A stretch of DNA of 64,000 nucleotides from Cellulophaga sp. BC115SP (GTDB lineage Bacteria > Bacteroidota > Bacteroidia > Cytophagales > Spirosomataceae): positions 56,699 through 120,698 of the forward strand of contig NZ_JAAALB010000020.1 in the NCBI RefSeq assembly GCF_009905545.1, given 5' to 3'. Position numbers and translations under genes: made by a program. The notes beneath the pieces were generated by a model. It was not told the DNA's origin. It made no database searches and saw nothing but the letters and a program-made list of their open reading frames with translations. Shown piece by piece: positions 33,241-41,892 of this stretch. Each line of letters begins with the position of its first letter. Position 1 is the first letter of the stretch.

Positions 33241-34890
33241 ATGAAAACTCATTTTCTTCGTTGGGCTGCGGCTTTAGTTGTAGCTACTCCATTTGCTAGT
33301 TTAGCGCAAAAAACTCAATCTTATAGTTGGGATAATTTACCCAAAATTACTCAACCAAGTTTCAGAAAAGATACTCTCAATATTCAGAAATTAGGTGCTA
33401 AACCAGACGGTGTTACGCTCAACACACAGACAATTAATAACGCTATTAATACGATTAGCCAAAAAGGGGGTGGCGTTGTTCTGATTCCCAAAGGTATTTG
33501 GTTAACAGGACCTATCGAGTTGAAAAGCAATGTAAACTTACATATTCAAAAGTCTGCCATCGTACTTTTTACAGGTGATAAAAGCCAGTATGCTCTCATA
33601 GAAGGTTCTTATGAAGGGAAAAAAGCTGCTCGTAATCAGTCTCCCATTTCGGCAACAGGTGTTGAAAATGTTGCTATTACAGGCAAAGGAATTATTGATG
33701 GAAATGGAGATGTATGGCGAGCTGTAAACAAAGCACAGCTAACAGAAGGACAATGGAAAGAAAAAGTAGCTTCGGGCGGTGTGGTAAGAGCCGATGGTAA
33801 AGCGTGGTATCCAAGCGAGCAATTCTTGAAGGCTAGTGTTGAGGGTAAAAGTATGTTGCTTACAGATGGCAAAAAACCTGCTGATTTTGCCGATATGAAA
33901 GATTTTCTTCGCCCTAATTTGTTGGTTTTGACACAATGTAAAAAAGTTCTAATAGATGGTGTTACTTTTCAAAACTCTCCAGCGTGGTGTTTACATCCAT
34001 TGATGACTGAAAATTTGACGATTAGAAATGTGGTAGTCAAAAATCCAGAGTACGCGCAAAATGGAGATGGTATGGACATTGAATCTTGTAAAAACTTCTT
34101 GATTGAAGGTTGTACTTTAGACGTTGGAGATGATGCGATTTGTATTAAATCAGGTAAAGACGAAGAAGGTCGTAAACGTGGAATGCCAACCGAAAACGGC
34201 ATTATCCGTAACAATGTTGTATATAATGGTCACGGTGGCTTTGTAATTGGAAGCGAAATGAGTGGTGGCGCTCGCAACCTCTTTGTGTATGACTGTACAT
34301 TTATGGGTACCGACAAAGGACTACGCTTCAAGTCTGTTCGTGGCCGTGGGGGTGTTGTTGAAAATATTTATGCTAAAAATATTTATATGAAAGATATTGC
34401 TCAGGAAGCTATTTTCTTTGATATGTACTATTTTGTAAAATTTGCCACAGATTCACCAAGAGATGAGCGTCCGATTGTAAATGAAGGGACTCCTATTTTT
34501 AGGAATATGAAATTCGAAAATATTGTTTGTCATGGTGCTAAAAAAGGCATCTTTGTGCGTGGATTACCAGAAATGCCAATTCAAAATATTGCTATTGAAA
34601 ATGCAACACTTCAAGCAGAAGAGGGAGCTATATTGATAGACGCAAGTGGAATTACCTGTAAAAATGTAGCTTTACTTTCTGAAAAAACAGAACCTGTTAT
34701 TTCAATAGAAAATAGCCAAAAAATTACTTTCGATAATATTGAGATAAATAAAGGCGCCAAACGCTTCTTCACAATTAGTGGAGATCGTGCAAAAAGCATC
34801 ACTGTAATAAAAACAAAATTGGAGCAAGCTAGCCAAAAAGTAGAGTGGAAAGATGGTGCTATGGAGTCTATCCTTTCAATAATGCCCTAA
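33241..34890 (+). CDS. secreted glycoside hydrolase family 28 (polygalacturonase-like)
   Basis: A 549-residue right-handed beta-helix enzyme with a signal peptide ending near SLAQ (residues 1-23). It opens with the pectate-lyase-like LGAKPDGVTLNTQTINNAI. GH28 active-site blocks follow: NGDGMDIESC (274-283, with catalytic-type Asp279), VGDDAICIKSG (Asp297/Asp298) and NGHGGFVIGSEMSGG (His331). GH28 enzymes hydrolyse galacturonosyl or rhamnogalacturonan links in pectin. Longer Bacteroidota forms like this, with an insert near residues 160-220, may act on side-chains. It stands alone, not in a SusCD locus. Confidence 0.88.
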   Translation: MKTHFLRWAAALVVATPFASLAQKTQSYSWDNLPKITQPSFRKDTLNIQKLGAKPDGVTLNTQTINNAINTISQKGGGVVLIPKGIWLTGPIELKSNVNLHIQKSAIVLFTGDKSQYALIEGSYEGKKAARNQSPISATGVENVAITGKGIIDGNGDVWRAVNKAQLTEGQWKEKVASGGVVRADGKAWYPSEQFLKASVEGKSMLLTDGKKPADFADMKDFLRPNLLVLTQCKKVLIDGVTFQNSPAWCLHPLMTENLTIRNVVVKNPEYAQNGDGMDIESCKNFLIEGCTLDVGDDAICIKSGKDEEGRKRGMPTENGIIRNNVVYNGHGGFVIGSEMSGGARNLFVYDCTFMGTDKGLRFKSVRGRGGVVENIYAKNIYMKDIAQEAIFFDMYYFVKFATDSPRDERPIVNEGTPIFRNMKFENIVCHGAKKGIFVRGLPEMPIQNIAIENATLQAEEGAILIDASGITCKNVALLSEKTEPVISIENSQKITFDNIEINKGAKRFFTISGDRAKSITVIKTKLEQASQKVEWKDGAMESILSIMP

Positions 34891-34961
34891 TTCCGTAAAT
34901 TTTAATCAAGATATTAGGAGTTACCAACATTTGTTCCGTTATTTGTCAAAAATTAAAACAA

Positions 34962-35153
34962 ATGCAAACAGGAACAGTAAAATTTTTCAATGAGTCAAAA
35001 GGTTTTGGCTTCATTTCTCCAGAAAATGGTGGAGAAGACATTTTTGTCCACATTTCAGGATTAGTAGACTCAGTTCGTCAAGACGACAAAGTTGTTTTCG
35101 ACGTAGCTCAAGGTAAAAGAGGATTAAATGCCGTTAATGTAAAGTTGGCTTAA
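34962..35153 (+). CDS. cold-shock domain protein, CspA type
   Basis: A 63-residue single cold-shock domain. Both RNP motifs are intact: SKGFGFI (RNP1, about residues 12-18) and DIFVHIS (RNP2, about 26-32). It binds single-stranded RNA/DNA and acts as an RNA chaperone. A UUCG-capped terminator follows closely. Upstream spacing from the GH28 gene is only 71 bases, but it is likely to have its own promoter. Confidence 0.95.
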   Translation: MQTGTVKFFNESKGFGFISPENGGEDIFVHISGLVDSVRQDDKVVFDVAQGKRGLNAVNVKLA

Positions 35154-35182
35154 TATATAAGATATAACTGATCATTTCTTTT

Positions 35183-35212
35183 AAGCACACCTTTCGAGGT
35201 GTGCTTTTTTTT
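35183..35212 (+). terminator. intrinsic terminator of the csp gene
   Basis: AAGCACACCT (35183-35192), UUCG tetraloop, AGGTGTGCTT (35197-35206), then a T run to 35212. A textbook terminator 30 bases after the stop codon. Confidence 0.93.
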
Positions 35213-35412
35213 GTATAAATAAGATGCCCCCTAATTAATTTGTTTCGTAATTTATTACTATTAACTTTGATTTAATTAGTAAGCAAAAATAATAGATGAA
35301 TTTCTCTCTTAAGATATTTTACTTTTATTGTCTCCTGACCGACTTCCCTTCTTATTATGCTCCTCTAAGATTTCATCCATCATTTTAAAAGCTCCTCATA
35401 GAGTTATCGGTT
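35213..35412. other. intergenic spacer after the csp terminator
   Basis: Two hundred A/T-rich bases with no convincing reading frame, RNA or repeat. It may hold the promoter of the small frame at 35413. Confidence 0.4.
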
Positions 35413-35577
35413 ATGATAAAAAAAGATAAGAAAGTAAAAGAAAAAAAGGATTTGAGTATGTATATCACCTGTCTTATTCAAGACCCTGTGAAGGATTTTA
35501 CGATTTCTTTTGATCGTGCTCTTTTAGATAAAAAACGAGAGAAGTACGGAGATAAGTTGATTTTTAATCCAGCTTAA
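35413..35577 (+). CDS. small hypothetical protein, 54 residues
   Basis: An ATG-initiated frame with a very lysine-rich start (MIKKDKKVKEKKDLS) followed by a regular amphipathic stretch (YITCLIQDPVKDFTISFDRA) and an Asn-Pro-Ala end. Composition is protein-like and it lies between two cold-shock-domain genes, but I recognise no family. It could also be the tail of a decayed gene, because no promoter or partner is evident. Confidence 0.4.
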   Translation: MIKKDKKVKEKKDLSMYITCLIQDPVKDFTISFDRALLDKKREKYGDKLIFNPA

Positions 35578-35621
35578 ATTAAAACAGAAGTAATGATTTG
35601 GGAAAAAAATGTACGAGTAGC

Positions 35622-35653
35622 AAAAAAAAAGAGTGTTCAATATAAACACTCTT
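35622..35653 (-). terminator. intrinsic terminator of the cold-shock-domain protein gene
   Basis: Stem AAGAGTGTT (35629-35637) / AACACTCTT (35645-35653), 7-base loop. On the minus strand the hairpin is followed by nine U (A9 at 35622-35630 on the plus strand). It starts 11 bases after the stop codon of the minus-strand gene. Confidence 0.9.
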
Positions 35654-35664
35654 CATGGAATAAC

Positions 35665-36117
35665 TTAGTTGGCTAACTTAGCAATTTGAACAGCCTTTGG
35701 TCCTTTACTTGAAGGTTCAACCAAAAACTCTACTTGGTCTTGTTCCTTAACTGGCTCTTTTAAATCGTTTGCGTGAAAGAATATTTTTTTCTTAGATTTA
35801 CTATCAATGATAAAACCAAATCTTTTTTGAGTATTAAAAAACTCCACCATTCCTTGATGCGCAGTTTTATCTGCTGGACCTCTTTCGTATCTATCTGATC
35901 TTTTTCCCGAAGCGGCATTATCCTCACTTCCCGCAGGTTTTGGAGGCGTAGTTGTTAGATTTCCATATTCGTCAACATAAGCTAACATCTCAGAAAAATC
36001 TTTCCCTTTGCTAGAGTTAGTTTTTCTGTCTTCTCTCTTGTCATCTTTCTCTTGACGTTTTTTACGTTTTTTGGATTCTCTGTCTTTTTTGTTTGCCGTT
36101 ATTTGGGAACTGCTCAT
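35665..36117 (-). CDS. cold-shock domain protein with long charged N-terminal tail
   Basis: A 150-residue protein from the ATG at 36117; a TTG nine codons upstream is possible but less likely. Residues 1-82 are highly charged and probably disordered (KKDRESKKRKKRQEKDDKRED and an acidic/Pro segment). Residues about 85-150 are a cold-shock domain, QGMVEFFNTQKRFGFI with RNP1-like RFGFI and RNP2-like KIFFHAND. Similar basic-tailed CSD proteins are common in Bacteroidota and are thought to be RNA chaperones. The weaker RNP1 (KRFGFI in place of KGFGFI) is notable. It ends at its own terminator. Confidence 0.88.
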   Translation of the reverse strand: MSSSQITANKKDRESKKRKKRQEKDDKREDRKTNSSKGKDFSEMLAYVDEYGNLTTTPPKPAGSEDNAASGKRSDRYERGPADKTAHQGMVEFFNTQKRFGFIIDSKSKKKIFFHANDLKEPVKEQDQVEFLVEPSSKGPKAVQIAKLAN

Positions 36118-36486
36118 ATTGGAGGGGTTAAAATGTGATGTCAATCAATATTGACTATACCTGAAGATAGAGAACCAGTGTTGCATAAGGGGGTCATATT
36201 AAAATATTTCATTCCAAAAGCGATTGTGTTACGTCTATCCAACAAAGATAAAAGAATTATATGGGATTATGCTGTATTGAAAGCGAAACATACTTGCTAT
36301 TGTAATAATAAATTCCTTTTTATAAATATAGCTACCTCTTTTCAATTTTGTACATCTTTATGTAGAATATTAGCTAAATATTATTTTTTTGAGAAAATTA
36401 ATAATTTAAAAAAGTTGCTAAATCAGGATAAAAGGGCATCGTAATTCGTTTATATTAGGGCACTTTTAACTATCCTCAATTTTACT
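36118..36486. other. 369-base A/T-rich divergent intergenic region
   Basis: This lies between the divergently transcribed cold-shock-domain gene and the oxidoreductase gene. A TTG-initiated frame of 97 codons at 36151-36444 has no protein-like composition and is not accepted as a gene. The region presumably holds both promoters; no exact TAnnTTTG box was fixed. Confidence 0.45.
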
Positions 36487-37953
36487 ATGTCAGAAAACTT
36501 ACAAAATTCAAGAAGAGATTTCCTTAAAAAAGGTGCTGCGGCGGCTGTAGGAAGTTTCTTCATAGTTCCTCGCCATGTGTTAGGCAAGGGATTTATTGCT
36601 CCAAGTGACAAACTCAATATTGCTGCTATCGGTGCTGGAGGTAAAGGTCAATCGGATATTATTAACGCTTACAACAATGGTGCTTCAAATGTAGTGGCAC
36701 TTTGTGATGTGGATTGGGCGAGAGCCAAAACCGCAATTGAAAAATTCCCGAATGCTAAGAAATTCAGAGATTTTAGAGTAATGTTAGACCAAATGAAGTC
36801 TGATATTGATGCTGTAACGATCTCTACACCAGACCACTTCCATGCTTATGCAGCTATGGCTTGTATGCAAATGGGTAAGCACGTGTACGTACAAAAGCCT
36901 TTGACGCACAACATTGCTGAAGCTCGTATGCTTACCAAAGCAGCAAGAAAGTACAAGGTGGTAACTCAAATGGGTAACCAAGGCTCGTCAAACCCACTTC
37001 AACAAGTAGCTAGTAAATGGTTTGATGATGGCAAAATAGGTACAGTTCATACCGTAAATATTTGGACTAACCGCCCTGTTTGGCCACAAGGAATTCCTGT
37101 GCCAACAGATAAGCCTGCTTTGGTGGAGTCGATGTCTCCAGCTGATTGGGATGTGTGGGTTGGTCCTGCTCAATGGGTTGATTATCATCCGTTGTACCAT
37201 CCATTCAAATGGAGAGGTTGGTGGAATTTTGGTACTGGCGCTTTGGGAGATATTGGTTGTCATACGATTGATTCGGCATTCCGTATTTTGGGATTGAGCT
37301 ATCCAACAGAAGTAGAATGTAGCGTAGGGGCGGTGTTTATCAAAGACTGGACTCCTGAGTATATTCCTGAAGGTTGTCCTCCATCTTCACACGTAGAAAT
37401 TAAATTCCCAGCAACTAAGAAAAATAAGTCTGCTGTGAAAATGATTTGGATGGATGGTGGTATTCGTCCTATGCACCCAGATTTGATTCCTGCCAATACA
37501 CCAATTAGTGATGATGGCGGTGCTAATGGTATTATTTTGACAGGGACTAAAGGTATCATGACCATTGGTATGTATGGTAACAACCCTAAAATTTATTTGA
37601 ATAATGGCGAAGTTATCGATACGCCAAAATTAGCTAATGACATCAAGTTACCAGAATATGGTCACCAAGTAAGTTGGACAAACGCTTGTAAAGCAGGTTT
37701 TGCAAGTAAAGAGCATAAAGAACTATCTTCATCATTTGATTATTCTGGTCCGCTTACAGAAACAGTATTGATGGGTAATTTGGCGATCCGTAGTTATATG
37801 TTGCGCAAGAAAAACGAAAAAGGTGGACTTGACTTCTACGGTCGTAACAAGTTGTTGTGGAACGGTGAGGACATGAAGATTACTAACTTCGACGATGCCA
37901 ACCAATTTGTGGGTCGTACCTATCGTGAGGGTTGGAAAGTAGTAGATGTGTAG
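36487..37953 (+). CDS. Tat-exported Gfo/Idh/MocA-family oxidoreductase
   Basis: A 488-residue protein with a twin-arginine signal (SRRDFLKKGAAAAVGSFF, residues about 8-25). The NAD(P)-binding Rossmann fold has IAAIGAGGKGQSDI, and the hallmark YVQKPLTHNIAEA carries the EKP-like QKP variant. The C-terminal substrate domain follows (DWDVWVGPAQWVDYHP, GTGALGDIGCHTID). Exported Gfo/Idh/MocA enzymes with a Tat signal often oxidise or epimerise sugars, or act as glycosidases, keeping a tightly bound NAD(H). It is alone between two terminator-like regions. The substrate is unknown. The Lys of the EKP motif is retained while Glu is replaced by Gln. Confidence 0.88.
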   Translation: MSENLQNSRRDFLKKGAAAAVGSFFIVPRHVLGKGFIAPSDKLNIAAIGAGGKGQSDIINAYNNGASNVVALCDVDWARAKTAIEKFPNAKKFRDFRVMLDQMKSDIDAVTISTPDHFHAYAAMACMQMGKHVYVQKPLTHNIAEARMLTKAARKYKVVTQMGNQGSSNPLQQVASKWFDDGKIGTVHTVNIWTNRPVWPQGIPVPTDKPALVESMSPADWDVWVGPAQWVDYHPLYHPFKWRGWWNFGTGALGDIGCHTIDSAFRILGLSYPTEVECSVGAVFIKDWTPEYIPEGCPPSSHVEIKFPATKKNKSAVKMIWMDGGIRPMHPDLIPANTPISDDGGANGIILTGTKGIMTIGMYGNNPKIYLNNGEVIDTPKLANDIKLPEYGHQVSWTNACKAGFASKEHKELSSSFDYSGPLTETVLMGNLAIRSYMLRKKNEKGGLDFYGRNKLLWNGEDMKITNFDDANQFVGRTYREGWKVVDV

Positions 37954-38021
37954 GAAACAACTAAATCTTGAACTAGTAACTCATGATTTTAATAAACCGA
38001 GTACAATGATTGTAATCTGAT

Positions 38022-38053
38022 AAAAAAAACGGAGGTGACTTCACCTCCGTTTT
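38022..38053. terminator. bidirectional terminator between convergent genes
   Basis: AAACGGAGGTG / CACCTCCGTTT stem with an ACTT loop (about 38027-38051), flanked by an A run on the left and a T run on the right, so it can end both the plus-strand oxidoreductase and the minus-strand GLPGLI transcript. Confidence 0.85.
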
Positions 38054-38108
38054 GCTTTTTAGCCTTTTCATGAATTATGCGAATCAAAAAATTATTCAGC
38101 ACTCATGC

Positions 38109-38846
38109 TTAGTATCTAATTGACCAAAATGGGTTTACTTCTTCTTTGAATTTTTCCTTCACATGCTTTTCTATCATTTGCTGATATCCCACTTCTTTGA
38201 TTTTGCTTCCTTTAATTTTTTTGGGTAAATCTAATTCTGTTGTAAGTTTTTTAAACTCTATTTTGGAGGCTGAAATCACACAGGCGCCATTATTAATATC
38301 TAATTCGAGTATGAGTCCTGGCAAGCCCCAAAGTCTTTCAGGTCCAGCTTTTGCCTTAATATCCTGTGCAAACCACGCCACAATTACTTGATTTTTGATA
38401 GGGTCTTTGATTTGCGCCTTCATACAAATATGCCCCGCAACATCCTTTATGTCGTTCAAAATTTTCCATTGAGGGCGTTCTAGACTATCTTCAACAACGT
38501 AGGTTTTCCCAAGAAAATCAATCACATCTGTGAGAGTTTCATTTTCGAAGTCTCTATAAATGATAAACTGCTCTTTACGCCAAGAATATCCATTGGTATT
38601 TTCTTCCTTTTCCTCGTATTTCGACCTTTTAGGACTAAAAAATAACGTGTAGGTTTGAGTACTAATGTCAATATTCCCAAACATATAGGCATTTTTTTCT
38701 TTTTGCTGTTTGCTCAAAAAGGTCATTTGGTCATTCATTTTTGTCCATGAAGTCGTTCGCTTGAAAGTAACTTCACCTTCATTTTTTTGAGCTTTTGCCC
38801 AAATCCCAAAGGCGAGCAAAAGAATAATTAAGGTCATTTTTTTCAT
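38109..38846 (-). CDS. GLPGLI family exported protein (copy 1)
   Basis: A 245-residue protein with a signal peptide ending near IWAKAQ (residues 1-19) and the family-defining motif RLWGLPGLILELD at about residues 167-179. This Bacteroidota-specific family is thought to work in the periplasm or at the envelope; its biochemical role is not established. It is the last gene of a four-gene minus-strand array made of two barrel/GLPGLI pairs and follows its partner barrel by 45 bases. Copy 2 at 41893-42639 is clearly paralogous, including an identical APFW/NPFW-type C-terminal end (EVNPFWSIRY versus EINPFWVIRY). Confidence 0.9.
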   Translation of the reverse strand: MKKMTLIILLLAFGIWAKAQKNEGEVTFKRTTSWTKMNDQMTFLSKQQKEKNAYMFGNIDISTQTYTLFFSPKRSKYEEKEENTNGYSWRKEQFIIYRDFENETLTDVIDFLGKTYVVEDSLERPQWKILNDIKDVAGHICMKAQIKDPIKNQVIVAWFAQDIKAKAGPERLWGLPGLILELDINNGACVISASKIEFKKLTTELDLPKKIKGSKIKEVGYQQMIEKHVKEKFKEEVNPFWSIRY

Positions 38847-38891
38847 ATAATTTGTGTCTATAATATCTAACCAGATAGAGAAATATTTTAC

Positions 38892-41705
38892 CTAAAACAT
38901 ATTATTATTCTTTTTCAATTTAGCATCATGTCCTCGTACGTTGTAAGTCAAACTCAACATAAAGTATCTAGCAAGAGTAAACGCTTGCTGATAAGTTACA
39001 AAGTTTTGAGAACCCGTTTGCGTGATAGCTTGGCGCTTATTAAATACATCAAATGCTGCCAAACGTGCTTCCAAACGGTTATCTTTCATCAATAAGCGAC
39101 GTACTGAAACATTTAAAATGGGAATGTTTTGAGAAAAGTTAAATCGATCGTTTTCGTAACCAGTATAGTTGAAACTACTTTCTAGAAAGGTTTTCTTGAT
39201 AAAGCTCCATTTGGCATCAATATTCAATCCTTTGCTAATAATATTCTGATTTTGACGGGTTTCAATTGAATATTTGATGTTATTAATAGAGTAATTTCCG
39301 CCTAAAGTCACAAATATTTTATCACTTGGAGTAATACTAAAACCAATGTTAGCTGAGTAGGCATTACTGTTAGTAGTATTCAAAACTGAGTTTACCAACG
39401 TGGGTGTATTTGAGAGATTATAATTCACACTCAAATTGGTAGTCCATTTGGTTTTAATAATGGGGAAACTCGAATATAAATTCGTTCTAAACGACTCAGC
39501 ACCAGACATATTTTCGGGACGAGTACGTGTGACTAAATTAGCATCAACAGTTTGATTATAAACCACCTGATTAAGGTAGTAATTGTAATTCATCCAGAGA
39601 TTGATACTAGTAAAGTTGCTTTGATTAAAACGTGAAATACTCAAGTTTACATCATGTGATTTGGTTGGATTTAAGTTTTGATTTCCCTCGGTGATATAAA
39701 AAGGGTTGGTGTTTTGAATAACAGGCTGCAAAGCACTAATACTTGGTGCATTGACATTTATTCCATAACCAAATCGAATGTAGGTGCTTTGTTGTGGATT
39801 GAAGGTTGCTGTAAAATTTGGTACAATAGCATCGTATTGTTTAGAAATCTGAGTTGTCAAATTTCCACCTTCGGTAGGATATACTTTTCCTGACAAGTCG
39901 TATCTCAATGCTGCTACACCAAGCGATAGATTAATCCCTTTCTTATTAAAACGCAAACCCGTTCCGATACGGTTATAGGTAATTCGGTTTTCATAATAAG
40001 TACTCAAACTATCATATCGTTGAGTTTCGATAAGACCATTATAAGCATCGCGACCAACATTTTGCTGGTTGTTAGAAAAATTATAGAAGTTTTCCCAGAA
40101 AAAACGCTTTGAGAGTGGTTCCAAATAATTCAAACCCGCTTTTAATGTCAGTGTTCGGTTAGCATTTTGATTAAGTTGAGCTATTGCACGAATTTGGTCG
40201 TTAGGATTGCTAGCTTCGAAGAACTGTGTTAATGAACGAATATTATCTGTTCCATCGGTAGTTGATCTTACAAATGAGCTACTAGCAGCAAATACACGTC
40301 CAACCTTTTTGAATTTATGACGGAAAATAGCAGTACCATTTAGATTATAAGCATTCAGATTTGAGCTGTTATTGAGATTAATACGGTTTTGTAAAGCATC
40401 ATTATTGTTGATGTACTCTTGACGAGTACCCACAGCACTATTCGAATTACTAAAACGCAAATTCGCTTTGGTAATCAAAGTATTTGTCGAGTCAAGCATT
40501 TGCTCCCAGCGTCCACTGATGGAGTGGTTAGCTCTAAAGCTTACCGTTGAACTGGTATCCAAAGTACTGAAAGAACCATTTTGAAGGAAGGTTCTTTTGT
40601 TCTGATTTTGATCCAAATTCAATTTAGTTTGATTATATACATAACTGGTACTCAGCTTGGTTTTGTCATGTGTATAATTGTAGTTGACACCACCACCCAA
40701 ATTATTGGTAAAACCTTTTCCATTGAAACTACTCAATAAATCATCGTCACCACCAATAAAAAAGGCGTCGCCACCACTTCCAAAGCCAAAATCTCCATTA
40801 TCAAAACTACTGAAGGTATTATTTCCTTTAAATTCGCCATAGTCACTCCAGTTGACACCCGTTTCGTTGATATTATTAGCATATCCAATGACGGAGAACT
40901 GTTCTTTTTTGTTGAAACGGTTATAATTTCCTCTCAAAACTCCTCGGTCTGAGGTACCAACGGCGCCTGTAATTTTACCAAATTCTCCTTTTTTGAAGTT
41001 TTCTTTCAACTCAAGATTGATGGTTTTTTCTTTGCTACCATCGTCTACGCCCGTAATCGTAGCTTGGTCTGATTTACGATTAAACACCTGAATTTTCGAG
41101 ATGGTCTCAGCGCCTAGATTTTTGGTGGCAGCTTTTGGGTCATCGCCAAAAAAGGTTTTGCCATCGACGGTTACTTTTTTGACATCATTGCCTTGCGCCT
41201 TAATGTTTCCGCTTCCATCTACCTCTATACCAGGCAGTTTACGCAATAAATCTTCAACCGTTGAACCTGGCGGCACTTTAAATGAAGCCGCATTATACTC
41301 GATAGTATCGCCTTTGATACTCAAGGGAGCTTTGGCAGTTTTGACCACAATTTCGAGTAATTCTTGCGAGATAGGTTTGATTTTGATAAAGCCCAAATCG
41401 TTTATAGCTGTTGGGCTAGGAGTGAGGTGTTGCTGATAAGGTAAAAATCCAACATAGGAAATTTTGAGGAGATAGGGAATGTTTTTAACATTTCGAAATT
41501 CGAAAACTCCTTTTTCGTTGGCATTACCAAAATTAACTAAGGAGGAATCTGAAGGTGAAAGTAACATTACTGTAGCATCTGCCAAAACTGCCGAGTTGGT
41601 ATCTTGAACAATACCTTTAATACTTATACGAGTAGGGTTTTGTGCATAAAGTTGTGTTATGGCGAGCATCAACAGCACACTTAATAGGACTAGAATTCGA
41701 TTCAT
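38892..41705 (-). CDS. outer-membrane beta-barrel protein with carboxypeptidase-regulatory-like domain (copy 1)
   Basis: A 937-residue protein from the ATG at 41705 (MNRILVLLSV); an upstream in-frame ATG would place 20 residues before the signal peptide. Order: signal peptide (ending LYAQ), CarboxypepD_reg-like domain (about 25-105; IVQDTNSAVLADATV and FRNVKNIPYLLKISYVGF), a plug-like region (PGSTVEDLLRKLPGIEVD, about 145-165) and a large barrel of the OMP_b-brl_3/TonB-receptor type to the C-terminus. Such proteins import or release peptides or other ligands with TonB; the ligand is unknown. It pairs with GLPGLI copy 1. A 41-base palindrome lies just upstream. Confidence 0.88.
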   Translation of the reverse strand: MNRILVLLSVLLMLAITQLYAQNPTRISIKGIVQDTNSAVLADATVMLLSPSDSSLVNFGNANEKGVFEFRNVKNIPYLLKISYVGFLPYQQHLTPSPTAINDLGFIKIKPISQELLEIVVKTAKAPLSIKGDTIEYNAASFKVPPGSTVEDLLRKLPGIEVDGSGNIKAQGNDVKKVTVDGKTFFGDDPKAATKNLGAETISKIQVFNRKSDQATITGVDDGSKEKTINLELKENFKKGEFGKITGAVGTSDRGVLRGNYNRFNKKEQFSVIGYANNINETGVNWSDYGEFKGNNTFSSFDNGDFGFGSGGDAFFIGGDDDLLSSFNGKGFTNNLGGGVNYNYTHDKTKLSTSYVYNQTKLNLDQNQNKRTFLQNGSFSTLDTSSTVSFRANHSISGRWEQMLDSTNTLITKANLRFSNSNSAVGTRQEYINNNDALQNRINLNNSSNLNAYNLNGTAIFRHKFKKVGRVFAASSSFVRSTTDGTDNIRSLTQFFEASNPNDQIRAIAQLNQNANRTLTLKAGLNYLEPLSKRFFWENFYNFSNNQQNVGRDAYNGLIETQRYDSLSTYYENRITYNRIGTGLRFNKKGINLSLGVAALRYDLSGKVYPTEGGNLTTQISKQYDAIVPNFTATFNPQQSTYIRFGYGINVNAPSISALQPVIQNTNPFYITEGNQNLNPTKSHDVNLSISRFNQSNFTSINLWMNYNYYLNQVVYNQTVDANLVTRTRPENMSGAESFRTNLYSSFPIIKTKWTTNLSVNYNLSNTPTLVNSVLNTTNSNAYSANIGFSITPSDKIFVTLGGNYSINNIKYSIETRQNQNIISKGLNIDAKWSFIKKTFLESSFNYTGYENDRFNFSQNIPILNVSVRRLLMKDNRLEARLAAFDVFNKRQAITQTGSQNFVTYQQAFTLARYFMLSLTYNVRGHDAKLKKNNNMF

Positions 41706-41765
41706 AGGTCTGATTTTTAGATTTAATGGAGGTAAAGAAAGCATCTTGTTTTCTTGATAGAACAA

Positions 41766-41806
41766 AGATAAGCATATCTACGAAAATTTCGTAGATATGC
41801 TTATCT
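41766..41806. repeat. 41-base perfect palindrome between GLPGLI copy 2 and barrel copy 1
   Basis: Two perfectly complementary 20-base arms (41766-41785 and 41787-41806) around a single central A; the folded loop is a few A/T bases. It lies 60-100 bases upstream of the barrel start and 87 bases past the end of GLPGLI copy 2. There is no U-tract on the minus strand, so an operator, an mRNA-processing hairpin or a repeat unit are all possible, besides a terminator. Confidence 0.85.
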
Positions 41807-41892
41807 ATTAGCAATAAAAAATTTTAAGTAGCTTATAATAGGTTAATAAATGATAAAAAATCGCTAATCAGAATGTTTGAAGGAAGCGAAGA

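Noticed and set aside
36151..36444. 97-codon frame on the plus strand
   Set aside because: TTG start, A/T-driven composition (KYYFFEKINNLKKLL) and overlap with the control region of two divergent genes; no domain recognised.
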